From positions 186,001-250,000 of the forward strand of contig NZ_BSVC01000009.1 in NCBI RefSeq assembly GCF_030269905.1: a stretch of DNA of 64,000 nt, read 5' to 3'. Shown here piece by piece: positions 1 to 7,778 of this stretch (within the stretch, counting starts at the first letter, position 1; each line of letters opens with the position of its first letter). Origin of the DNA: Pelosinus sp. IPA-1. GTDB lineage: Bacteria; Bacillota; Negativicutes; DSM-13327. A program made the position numbers and the translations under genes. The notes under the pieces are model-generated. The model was not told the origin of the DNA. It searched no databases and was given only the letters and a program-made list of their open reading frames with translations.

Positions 1-48
1 TTGCATAAGAAGAATCATAAAATAAGTTACCTATTCTTCTAAATTACT

Positions 49-76
49 TTGGTAATTTCAGTTGAACATGTATAAT
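49..76 (+). promoter_or_regulatory. Sigma-A-like promoter for the first gene
   Basis: A -35 box TTGGTA (49-54) and a perfect -10 box TATAAT (71-76) are separated by 16 bases. This would place transcription start near 83 and leave a leader of about 70 bases before the HD-domain gene. Confidence 0.5.
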
Positions 77-150
77 AATACATATACTTTATTTTTAGAT
101 TCTACTATTGCATTTTAAATTCCCAAACGATCGCTATAAAATTAGAGGAG

Positions 151-1236
151 TTGATTCTTATCGCTAACAAAATGATTTCCGTAAACGATTTGACACCAGG
201 GTTGATTCTTAGTGATGCCGTCATTACTCCTAACGGAAAAATTCTGTTGGGCAAGGGAAGCACAATAAGCCAGCGGACAATCTCATTATTAAGTATGTGG
301 GACGTAAATTACGTCTTCATTAATATAGAAGATGATCACGATCCGTCAACACAAGAAGCAGCCCAGCCGAAAACACCGCCTTCTTCATTTTTTGTTTCTC
401 CAGAATGTATCCAGTTTTTACAAGAATATGATTCAATTACAACGTCGGCTGAGAATTCTTTTGATTTTGTACGTAGCAAAAATAAGGTACCCGTCTTATC
501 TCTTAAAGATACTTCTTTTGCTATTTATTCTTCAATCCTTACAACAGGACCTGCTCTTATGGATTATTTATTAATCAATGACTTTCAACTGGCTACTAAA
601 ATCTCTCACCATACCGTAATGGTATCCTACATTAGTGGCTTAATCGGCCGACAATTGCATTTTAATGAAGAAGAAATGAAAGCATTGACCTTAGCTGGAT
701 TGCTTCATGATATTGGCAGAATGGTCGTTAGTACTGATAATCTCCCCGAGCCTCAATCTCATACGATTAATGGCGCAAAGTTACTTAGAAGTGTAAAAGG
801 TATTCCCGATGAAATTATCCTCAGCGTACTACAGCATCACGAATACCTAGATGGAACAGGAGCTCCTATGGGAGTTGACGGTTCCAAGATTCATAAATAT
901 GCTAAGATCATTGCCATCGCTAATATTTTTCATAAAAACGCTTATCAGGAAGAATATTGCAATCCATTTACTGCTCTTAACGTCTTATCTCACGAAATGT
1001 TTGGCAAGCTAGATCCTTCCATTTGTCAATTATTTACGCAGCAAGTCCGTGATTCCCTTGTTAATTGTAATGTTATCCTTAGTGATAACCGAGAAGCAAC
1101 TATCATTTTCTTCCCTGCGTCTAACTCTAATATTCCAATTGTACGTACCACTGACGAAAAGCTTATTGATCTTTCCACAGAAAAGAATATTACTATCCTC
1201 CGCATGTGCACCCCAGATTATGTACCAATGATCTAA
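151..1236 (+). CDS. HD-domain protein with degenerate HD-GYP motif
   Basis: Cytoplasmic HD-superfamily protein, probably in the c-di-GMP phosphodiesterase lineage. The N-terminal 60 residues resemble the small domain that often precedes HD-GYP domains (ISVNDLTPGLILSDAV). The metal site HDIG is present near residue 187, but the signature is HHEYLDGTGAPMG, so GYP reads GAP. Catalysis may be weak or lost; a binding or hydrolase role is inference. The start is uncertain: TTG at 151 touches an AGAGGAG ribosome-binding site with no spacer, while ATG at 172 is 21 bases away, and the conserved domain begins just after that ATG. The gene is followed by a strong hairpin terminator and is convergent with its neighbour. 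Confidence 0.8.
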   Translation: MILIANKMISVNDLTPGLILSDAVITPNGKILLGKGSTISQRTISLLSMWDVNYVFINIEDDHDPSTQEAAQPKTPPSSFFVSPECIQFLQEYDSITTSAENSFDFVRSKNKVPVLSLKDTSFAIYSSILTTGPALMDYLLINDFQLATKISHHTVMVSYISGLIGRQLHFNEEEMKALTLAGLLHDIGRMVVSTDNLPEPQSHTINGAKLLRSVKGIPDEIILSVLQHHEYLDGTGAPMGVDGSKIHKYAKIIAIANIFHKNAYQEEYCNPFTALNVLSHEMFGKLDPSICQLFTQQVRDSLVNCNVILSDNREATIIFFPASNSNIPIVRTTDEKLIDLSTEKNITILRMCTPDYVPMI

Positions 1237-1260
1237 AACAATGTACATAGTAACGCAGAG

Positions 1261-1291
1261 AAAAACAGGCATTATCACAATGCCTGTTTTT
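1261..1291. terminator. Bidirectional rho-independent terminator
   Basis: A 13-bp perfect stem (AAAAACAGGCATT with AATGCCTGTTTTT) around a 5-base loop lies between two convergent genes. T runs on one strand and A runs on the other make it usable in both directions. Confidence 0.85.
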
Positions 1292-1320
1292 CTCTACCCT
1301 CTAGAATTTATCTTCCAACT

Positions 1321-1998
1321 TTAAGGCAGTACATTCTTAATCATGTTTTTAACATTGTCTGGCATATCAATACTAGTTGTAAAATTTACAAACCCCTTTT
1401 GCGGCGCTGCTTCTGTAATGATCATAGCGTCTAGTGGCTTATAACCTAATATATCGACACCACCAAGTGAAGAATTATATAAGGCTTGATGAAAATCAAT
1501 GGTTACCTCGTTGCCAGTAATTTTCACTGCTAAGCCTTGTCCCGGATTTACATTACCTACTAACTTAGTTACCATAGCCAAGCTTACTTTAGAAAAAATC
1601 CAGGATACAATCGGCTTATCAGGCAATTTTTTATCTAAAATTTTCAGCTTCATCACAGAATAGTCCTTATTATGTTCAAACTGTTCCACACGGCATATAA
1701 AAATAATGTGCCCTGCTGTTTTTGTTAATGCTGTAATTTTTATTTTTTTATCGTCTAATGATGTAATTGACAATTCCTTGACCTGGCCATTCCCCTCTAA
1801 CATAGCTGCCAGCGATTGATTTATTACATCATCAGGAACTGCGACCTTTCCCTGCTCTAAGTTGGTAAAAGTCTGTAGATCCCAAGTCTCTTTTAAAACA
1901 GAAATTACAGAAGACATATCCGGTATTTTTAGATCGATGCTCCATCCCTTCATATTATCAATTACATTGTTTGAAATGATGGCTGGCATATCTATCAT
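1321..1998 (-). CDS. Conserved hypothetical protein
   Basis: A 225-residue soluble protein that I do not recognise. No signal peptide or membrane segment is evident. It begins MIDMPAIISNN and mixes beta-rich stretches (VKELSITSLDDKKIKITALT) with short helices, which would fit a lipid- or ligand-binding beta fold, but no family is claimed. I chose the ATG at 1998 because an AGGGGGT ribosome-binding site lies 6-8 bases upstream; the ATG at 2037 has none. It stands alone between a shared terminator and a repeat-filled gap. Confidence 0.65.
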   Translation of the reverse strand: MIDMPAIISNNVIDNMKGWSIDLKIPDMSSVISVLKETWDLQTFTNLEQGKVAVPDDVINQSLAAMLEGNGQVKELSITSLDDKKIKITALTKTAGHIIFICRVEQFEHNKDYSVMKLKILDKKLPDKPIVSWIFSKVSLAMVTKLVGNVNPGQGLAVKITGNEVTIDFHQALYNSSLGGVDILGYKPLDAMIITEAAPQKGFVNFTTSIDMPDNVKNMIKNVLP

Positions 1999-2078
1999 TT
2001 TATAACCCCCTATAAACCCCACATGTTTCCAATTCATTATATATAAATCATATCATCTATGCAATCATGATTATAAAT

Positions 2079-2197
2079 AAGAAAAACGCTACGCGTCCTT
2101 TTTGAACCACAAAGACACAAAGGTCACAAAGGGGTTCATTCCCATCTTCTTTGTGTGCCGCGATAGCGGCATTGTGTCTTTGTGGTTCAATCTTTTT
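2079..2197. repeat. Intergenic palindromic repeat, family 1, copy 1
   Basis: A 19-bp perfect inverted repeat (2102-2120 with 2172-2190, arm core ACCACAAAGACACAA) encloses about 50 bases that contain a smaller CCG/CGG hairpin. A second copy lies at 37581-37735 and shares the outer AAGAAAAACGCT and both arms. No ORF is inside. It behaves like a REP or MITE-type element. Confidence 0.8.
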
Positions 2198-2227
2198 AAC
2201 TAGAAACTTATAAATTCTGATACCATA

Positions 2228-2329
2228 AAAAAAGACTTGGCTTGTGCCAAGTCCCCGGACGCAGGCAGAAGCCTTAGTCGTCCTTCACTTGGAATCAAGA
2301 AAGTGTTATACTTTCTGATTCCGTAAAAA
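2228..2329. repeat. Intergenic hairpin repeat, family 2, copy 1
   Basis: About 100 bases are nearly identical to 11763-11861. Conserved parts are an ACTTGG/CCAAGT hairpin, the core GCAGAAGCCTTAGTCGT, and a long hairpin beginning GGAATCAAGAAAGTG and closing with ACTTTCTGATTCC. Confidence 0.85.
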
Positions 2330-2356
2330 GAAGTTCCGACTAGCGGAACTTCTTTT
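2326..2356 (-). terminator. Rho-independent terminator after cstA
   Basis: The stem GAAGTTCCG (2330-2338) with CGGAACTTC (2344-2352) around ACTAG is followed on the minus strand by a T tract. It sits directly downstream of the cstA stop and abuts the family 2 repeat. Confidence 0.75.
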
Positions 2357-2376
2357 CTTAACCTTCTTTATTGACT

Positions 2377-4182
2377 CTAACTAAGAATTGTCTTTGTTTT
2401 TGCTGATTCGTTGTTATAATCAGGTGGAACCGTTCGCGATAACTTTACCCAGCGAATAATTGAGTCAACAAGAACAACGATTACTAAAACAAACATTACA
2501 CCACTTACGCCAGCTAGAAGATAATTTTTTGCTGGCAAATATGTATTAAAAATGTTCATATAATCTGCAGTAAATGTGACAGTTGCCAAGAAAATCATTG
2601 GCATGATTGTGATCCAGGCATATCGCCCCCGGCCCATACGAAAGAGCATTGTCGTACCAATTGCAAGAGTCAAAGTACCTAATAATTGATTTGAAACACC
2701 AAATAAAGGCCAAATCGTGGAAATATTACCTTGTAGTACTAGATAGCCCCAAGCAAAACAAATCAAGGCGCTTGTAAAGATAATTCCAGGCCACCAGTGA
2801 GTATTTTTGAGTGGTTTATAGATTACGCCGCCCATTTCTTGTAATAAATAACGACCAACGCGAGTACCGGCATCAATCAGTGTTAGAATAAACAATGCCT
2901 CAAACATAATACAAAAGTGATACCAGAAGGACATTAACGATTCCATACCAGGTATTTTCGAGAAAATATGAGCCATGCCAACCGCCAAAGAAACGGCACC
3001 ACCCGGACGGCCTGTTATATTTTCACCAACCATTTCGGACAAGTGAGGTAATTGATCAACTACTAATCCCAATTTGGCAAAAGCCGCAGGAGTTGAGTTG
3101 ATTGCAAAATAGTCAGCAGGATTTAAGCTTGTAGCAGCAATCAATGCCATTAAGGCAACAAAGCTTTCTACTAACATAGCACCATAACCGATAGGAAGAA
3201 TTTCTCGTTCATTTGTCAACATTTTCGGTGTTGTACCAGTACTGATTAAAGAGTGAAACCCAGATAACGCACCACAGGCAATTGTAATAAAAACAAACGG
3301 CCAGGCTGGACCGCCAATAACGGGTCCGCCCCCATTGACGAATTGACTAAATGCAGGCATTTGAATTTCAGGTCTAACTACAATAATACCAATTGTCAAA
3401 GCTGCGATTGTACCAATTTTCATGTAGGTACTCAGATAGTCTCGAGGCGCTAACAACAACCATACTGGCAATGCAGCTGCAAAAAAGCCATAAAAGGCTA
3501 GCATAATAGATAATTGCCTTACATCAAATGTAAAATATGGTGCCAAGGAAGAATGTTGTATCCAAGGACCAACAAAAACAGCTGCCAAAACCAACAAAAC
3601 ACCAATAACGGAAGCTTCTTGAATTTTACCAGGTCGCAGCCAACGTAAATAAATACCAATAAAGATTGCAATAGGAATCGTCGCAGCAACAGTAAATGTA
3701 CCCCAAGGACTGTTGTACAAGGCATTCGCTACAACTACAGCCATACCAGCAAGAGTAATAATTAGCAGAAATAAGACCGCAATCGAAGTACAAAAACCAG
3801 ATATATTACTGACTTCTTTTTTTGCGATTTGCGCCACTGATAGGCCATTATGGCGGACTGAGGCAAACAAAATCACCATATCATGGACAGCACCAGCAAA
3901 AACTGCCCCAATTAATAACCATAAAGTTCCTGGAAGATACCCAAACTGTGCTGCGATTACCGGACCGACCAAAGGTCCAGCACCGGCTATGGCCGCAAAA
4001 TGATGACCAAAGGTAACCCACTTGTTTGTCGGAACATAATCCCGACCATCGTCTAGACGTACTGCCGGTGTAGCCCGCTCTGCGTCTAGAGTAAGCACTT
4101 TAGCGGCAATGAAAGAACCATAAATGCGATAAGCTAGCGTTAGCCAAAGTGCAGCAATAATGACAAGATAAATACCGTTCAC
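2377..4182 (-). CDS. cstA: Carbon starvation protein CstA
   Basis: Polytopic inner-membrane transporter of the CstA family, whose members take up peptides or pyruvate when carbon is short. The 601-residue protein is almost entirely hydrophobic, with at least 14 likely membrane segments. Family motifs visible are TFGHHFAAIAGAGPLVGPV near residue 57 and GALSGFHSLISTGTTPK in the middle; length fits the shorter Firmicutes form (E. coli CstA is about 700). The start is GTG, chosen because AGGAGGAGG lies 7 bases upstream. It is transcribed alone and ends at a terminator. An 11-bp inverted repeat upstream may mark control. Substrate cannot be decided from sequence; pyruvate is plausible beside lactate-type enzymes. 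Confidence 0.93.
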   Translation of the reverse strand: MNGIYLVIIAALWLTLAYRIYGSFIAAKVLTLDAERATPAVRLDDGRDYVPTNKWVTFGHHFAAIAGAGPLVGPVIAAQFGYLPGTLWLLIGAVFAGAVHDMVILFASVRHNGLSVAQIAKKEVSNISGFCTSIAVLFLLIITLAGMAVVVANALYNSPWGTFTVAATIPIAIFIGIYLRWLRPGKIQEASVIGVLLVLAAVFVGPWIQHSSLAPYFTFDVRQLSIMLAFYGFFAAALPVWLLLAPRDYLSTYMKIGTIAALTIGIIVVRPEIQMPAFSQFVNGGGPVIGGPAWPFVFITIACGALSGFHSLISTGTTPKMLTNEREILPIGYGAMLVESFVALMALIAATSLNPADYFAINSTPAAFAKLGLVVDQLPHLSEMVGENITGRPGGAVSLAVGMAHIFSKIPGMESLMSFWYHFCIMFEALFILTLIDAGTRVGRYLLQEMGGVIYKPLKNTHWWPGIIFTSALICFAWGYLVLQGNISTIWPLFGVSNQLLGTLTLAIGTTMLFRMGRGRYAWITIMPMIFLATVTFTADYMNIFNTYLPAKNYLLAGVSGVMFVLVIVVLVDSIIRWVKLSRTVPPDYNNESAKTKTILS

Positions 4183-4204
4183 AATAAACCTCCTCCTATT
4201 TTTT

Positions 4205-4237
4205 AAGTTATATATAAAATCGATTCATATATAACTT
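4205..4237 (-). promoter_or_regulatory. Inverted repeat in the cstA upstream region
   Basis: AAGTTATATAT (4205-4215) and ATATATAACTT (4227-4237) form an 11-bp perfect inverted repeat with an 11-base centre, just upstream of the cstA ribosome-binding site. It may be a protein operator or a 5' UTR hairpin. I could not place a convincing promoter here. Confidence 0.45.
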
Positions 4238-4416
4238 ACCTTAAGTATTACTGTGGAGGAAACCAAAAACCGCTCAGTGGAACAACTTGGATGGTAATTG
4301 GAGGAATATGAGGGTTAAGTAGAAACGATATATTCTATATTAAAGCTGCGTGAGATCCAAGGGTGATGAAATAAAAATAGTAACAAACAGTTTTCTCCTG
4401 CCCGTTACTATTTATA

Positions 4417-5673
4417 TTATTGCCGGGTAATAATGCGCACTACTCGTTCGTAAACAAGATAGTCCCACATCCATTTTACAAAGACAACTGCCCGATTCCG
4501 GAAATCGATTAGGCGTAAGATATGAACAAAAGACCAAATTGCCCAAGCAAAAAAACCATGAGTCTTAAATTTCCCCATATGAACGACAGCAGCATTACGA
4601 CCAATCGTAGCCATATTCCCCATCTCTTTATAGACAAATTTCTTAAGTTCTTTGCCCCTAATTATGTTTCTTATATTTTTAGCGGTAGCATCTGCTTGCT
4701 GCATAGCAACAGGAGCAACCATCGGCAATGGCCGTTCACCTTGCATACAATGTGCTGCATCACCGATAATAAAGACTTCTGGACGAGTAGGTAGCTGCAA
4801 GTATTCATTTACAACCGCTCTACGCATACTAGCTTGCTCCACGTCTAGAGTGTCTATTAAATTGTTAGCTTTTACCCCAGCAGCCCAAATCACGGTGTAA
4901 GTCGGAATGACTTCGCCGCCTTTAAGGCTCATACGTTGACCATCATACTCTGTCACTTGCACACACATCCGTACTTCTACATGTTTACGGATTAAGGTTT
5001 CTACTGTAATATCTCGTAATTCTTCTGGCATAGTTGCTAATAGCTTATCGGAAGCCTCGACTAGCATAATACGTACTTCTTTGAAATTCATATTATGGTA
5101 TTCCTTAACCATTACATGATAAATCAACTCGGAAAGGGCACCCGCTGACTCTACACCAGTAGGACCGCCACCAACAATAACAAAAGTTAGTAAAGCACGA
5201 CGTTTATCTGCGTCTCTCTCATGAGCGGCTAATTCAAACATACGTAACACGTGATTACGAATCTCAACGGACTCATCAAGAGTTTTCATACCAAAGCCAT
5301 TTTTCTCCATGGAAGCCATGCCAAAATAGTTTGTCATACCACCCGCTGCTACCACTAGATAATCATAGCTAATTTGACCTGTGTTCATCGTAACAACTTT
5401 AGTTTCAAAATCTACATTTGATACTTCCGCTAAACGAAAATCTACATTCTTTTGGTCCCTAAAAATAGCACGAACGGGATAAGCAATATCATCCACAGAT
5501 AATCCAGCAGTAGCGACTTGATACAACAGGGGTTGAAATAAATGATAATTATACTTATCAATAAGAGTAATTTTTACATCATTTTTTGCTAAAGCCCTTG
5601 CTGTGCGGATTCCCCCAAAACCAGCACCAACAATAACAACATGAGGCTTTTTGGCCACGGTTTCATTTTGCAT
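4417..5673 (-). CDS. ndh: Type II NADH dehydrogenase (NDH-2)
   Basis: Single-subunit FAD enzyme that oxidises NADH and reduces membrane quinone without pumping protons. The 418-residue protein has an N-terminal FAD Rossmann motif VVIVGAGFGGIRTARAL, the family stretch YNYHLFQPLLYQVATAGLS, a second nucleotide motif VIVGGGPTGVESAGAL near residue 170, and the FAD site EVFIIGDAAH. The C-terminal 60 residues (FVHILRLIDFRNR and onward) look like the amphipathic membrane anchor. The start at 5673 follows GGAGGTG by 9 bases; the longer frame to 5730 has no ribosome-binding site. Together with cytochrome bd genes in this window it could form a short NADH-to-oxygen chain, a common oxygen-defence arrangement in anaerobes (inference). 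Confidence 0.92.
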   Translation of the reverse strand: MQNETVAKKPHVVIVGAGFGGIRTARALAKNDVKITLIDKYNYHLFQPLLYQVATAGLSVDDIAYPVRAIFRDQKNVDFRLAEVSNVDFETKVVTMNTGQISYDYLVVAAGGMTNYFGMASMEKNGFGMKTLDESVEIRNHVLRMFELAAHERDADKRRALLTFVIVGGGPTGVESAGALSELIYHVMVKEYHNMNFKEVRIMLVEASDKLLATMPEELRDITVETLIRKHVEVRMCVQVTEYDGQRMSLKGGEVIPTYTVIWAAGVKANNLIDTLDVEQASMRRAVVNEYLQLPTRPEVFIIGDAAHCMQGERPLPMVAPVAMQQADATAKNIRNIIRGKELKKFVYKEMGNMATIGRNAAVVHMGKFKTHGFFAWAIWSFVHILRLIDFRNRAVVFVKWMWDYLVYERVVRIITRQ

Positions 5674-5718
5674 ATATATGCACCTCCATCTTCTTAGTAT
5701 AACAATAACATATTCATA

Positions 5719-5753
5719 AATAAGATTCACTAGTACTTACGGTGAATCTTATT
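5719..5753 (-). promoter_or_regulatory. 12-bp inverted repeat upstream of ndh
   Basis: AATAAGATTCAC (5719-5730) and GTGAATCTTATT (5742-5753) are perfect inverted arms with an 11-base centre, about 46 bases upstream of the ndh start. A possible -10 box TATACT lies between it and the gene. It is a candidate operator; it does not match the redox-regulator Rex consensus. Confidence 0.4.
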
Positions 5754-5914
5754 GCTATTTTGTCCTTTTTCCTCAGCCATTCTCACTTTTACTCACTTTT
5801 TCGCTATAGCAAAAAGCTATGTCGGTTATAGTTTTTTGCAATGAAATCTGTTTATTTTTTCACATGTCAAATAATTTTTATTTATTTATCTATTTTTATA
5901 GATATTTATATATA

Positions 5915-5952
5915 GGGAGGCTTCCTTTGTTTTCTAAAAGAAAGCCCCTCCC
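5915..5952 (-). terminator. Hairpin after the FAD-dependent oxidoreductase
   Basis: An imperfect stem of GGGAGG/CCTCCC plus adjoining GCTT/AAGC pairs lies 10 bases after the stop codon on the minus strand. The tract after it is AT-rich (TATATATAAAT) but not a pure T run, so termination efficiency is uncertain. Confidence 0.55.
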
Positions 5953-5962
5953 TCACTACTTG

Positions 5963-7354
5963 TTATGACCTTTTTTCCATTCTCTTCTTAATGATTCTAG
6001 CTACATATACACCACTGGCACTGGCTTGGGACAGCCCCCTCGTTACGCCAGCTCCGTCTCCAATACCAAACATATTGGGAATCTGTGTTTCTAGCTCTTC
6101 TGTCAATTTCAAACGAGAACTATAAAACTTCACTTCTACACCATAGAGTAGTGTATCATCGTTTGCCATACCTGGGGCAATTTTATCTAAGGCATAAATC
6201 ATTTCAATTAGATTATCCAAATGACGTTTAGGCAGAACTAAGCTTAAATCTCCAGGCGTTGCAGCAAGTGTCGGTTTAGTAAAACTCTGGGCCAGACGAT
6301 GTTCATTCGTTCTACGCCCCTTTATCAAATCACCAAATCGTTGTACCAATACTCCTCCGCCTAACATATTTGAGAAAGAGGCAATCCGCTTACCGTATTG
6401 ATGAGGTTCATTAAAAGGTTCAGTAAAACGATTACTTACTAATAATGCAAAATTAGTATTTTTACTATGCAATTTTTCGTCCCGATAACTATGTCCATTC
6501 ACAGTAATGATACCATCTGTATTTTCCGCTACCACATAACCTTTGGGATTCATACAGAAAGTACGTACTAAATCCCCATATTGTTTCGTTCGATATACTA
6601 ATTTGGCTTCATACACCTCATCAGTAACATGTTGAAATACTTCTGCTGGAATTTCAACTCTCACTCCAACATCTACTTGATTGCTAGAAATTGTCATCCC
6701 CATATCCTTACACTTTTTAGAAAACCATTCTGAACCGGCACGACCAGGAGCCGCGATCAGATAATCACATTCAATGGCCTCATCACTATCTTGTAGGCTA
6801 AGGATAAACTTTTCCCCCTGCTGCTTAAACTCATCTACATGTTTATTAAACAATATGGTAATTTTATCCTTCAGGATTTCATTAATGCATTTTAGGATTT
6901 GCAAATTATTTTCTGTGCCTAAATGTCGAACTTTTGCTTGCAAAAGGTGTAAATCATGAGCGATGGCTTTTTTACGAATGGTACTATTTTTAGTTGTAAA
7001 AAATTCTGCTGGTGCTCCATATTGCAAATTAATAGAATCTACATAATCAATTAGTTCTTCCACTTGGGCATCCGAAATATATTCATTAAGCCAGCCTCCA
7101 AATTCACTGGTAAAGTTATATTTCCCATCAGAAAAAGCACCTGCCCCACCAAATCCTCTCATTATATTACAAGGTTTACAACCGATACAATGGGTCACCT
7201 TTTTCTCGGAAATAGGGCACTTTCTTTGGTGAATATCGTGACCTTCCTCAATCATAACTACACGAATTGAAGGATTATTACTTACTAACTCATAGGCTGC
7301 AAAAATTGCCGAAGGCCCTCCACCAATAATAGCTACATCATATTTATTGTTCAT
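5963..7354 (-). CDS. FAD-dependent oxidoreductase (COG2509-type)
   Basis: A 463-residue soluble flavoprotein. The N-terminus has the dinucleotide motif VAIIGGGPSAIFAAYEL, followed by a cysteine-rich stretch (CPISEKKVTHCIGCKPC) and the conserved RGFGGAGAFSDGKYN; the C-terminus has MFGIGDGAGVTRGLSQASA, which binds FAD. This layout matches the family annotated as NAD(FAD)-utilising dehydrogenases, whose substrate is not established. The four cysteines at about residues 47-62 could bind metal or an Fe-S cluster (inference). The start at 7354 is chosen because AAGGAGT lies 6 bases upstream; the earlier ATG at 7369 overlaps that site. Confidence 0.82.
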   Translation of the reverse strand: MNNKYDVAIIGGGPSAIFAAYELVSNNPSIRVVMIEEGHDIHQRKCPISEKKVTHCIGCKPCNIMRGFGGAGAFSDGKYNFTSEFGGWLNEYISDAQVEELIDYVDSINLQYGAPAEFFTTKNSTIRKKAIAHDLHLLQAKVRHLGTENNLQILKCINEILKDKITILFNKHVDEFKQQGEKFILSLQDSDEAIECDYLIAAPGRAGSEWFSKKCKDMGMTISSNQVDVGVRVEIPAEVFQHVTDEVYEAKLVYRTKQYGDLVRTFCMNPKGYVVAENTDGIITVNGHSYRDEKLHSKNTNFALLVSNRFTEPFNEPHQYGKRIASFSNMLGGGVLVQRFGDLIKGRRTNEHRLAQSFTKPTLAATPGDLSLVLPKRHLDNLIEMIYALDKIAPGMANDDTLLYGVEVKFYSSRLKLTEELETQIPNMFGIGDGAGVTRGLSQASASGVYVARIIKKRMEKRS

Positions 7355-7572
7355 TATTGACTCCTTCATATTATTATATTTAACTAGAATACATACATAA
7401 AACTTGCTTTAAATTTTGCTTACAGAACTCTTCTTACCAATTTTATTGCTCGGAATCCAACAAACATTATAACTCATTTTTTCCGAATTTTATATATAAA
7501 TGTTTAGTTTTTGTTCGGATTTTTTTATTTTCTTTTGTTTGTGCCCTTTAATACTTTTATTATCTTTTTCTA

Positions 7573-7601
7573 TTGACACAGTCTCTACGTACTGTTATAA
7601 T
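7573..7601 (+). promoter_or_regulatory. Consensus sigma-A promoter of the first amtB-glnK unit
   Basis: TTGACA (7573-7578), a 17-base spacer and TATAAT (7596-7601) form a perfect consensus promoter. Transcription would start near 7608 and give a leader of about 170 bases before amtB1. Such a strong core promoter fits control after initiation rather than by an activator. Confidence 0.85.
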
Positions 7602-7625
7602 TCAGTTAATAAATTTTATATTAAT

Positions 7626-7721
7626 AGGCAATGATGCCTTCGCAATTTATTTTGCGGAGGTTTTTCTGTCTATTAGGACAAAGGCGTCCTAAAGGTATTA
7701 TTACCTTTAGGCGCTTTTTTT
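7626..7721 (+). promoter_or_regulatory. ANTAR-type antiterminator leader of amtB1
   Basis: Two small hairpins have six-base loops with A at position 1 and G at position 4: stem AGGC/GCCT with loop AATGAT (7626-7639), and stem TTAGGAC/GTCCTAA with loop AAAGGC (7673-7692). The 3' arm of the second hairpin also belongs to a terminator stem, CCTAAAGGTA (7688-7697) with TACCTTTAGG (7702-7711), followed by CGC and seven T. The two folds exclude each other. This is the known architecture of RNAs bound by ANTAR antiterminators (EutV, NasR). An extra hairpin (CGCAA/TTGCG, about 7640-7655) followed by TTTTT lies between them. No ANTAR protein is encoded in the window. Confidence 0.65.
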
Positions 7722-7778
7722 CTTTCCATTTGGAAATATAAAACAAATTATCTATAACAAAAATGGGAGGATTTTAAC

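Noticed and set aside
2079..2329. CRISPR-like repeats
   Set aside because: Each repeat occurs once at a given site, with no regular spacers and no cas genes.
3713..4016. Two plus-strand ORFs inside cstA
   Set aside because: Shadows of the cstA reading frame, with no initiation signals.
5719..5753. Rex operator before ndh
   Set aside because: The arms are AATAAGATTCAC, not the TTGTGAA-type half sites, and the centre is too long.
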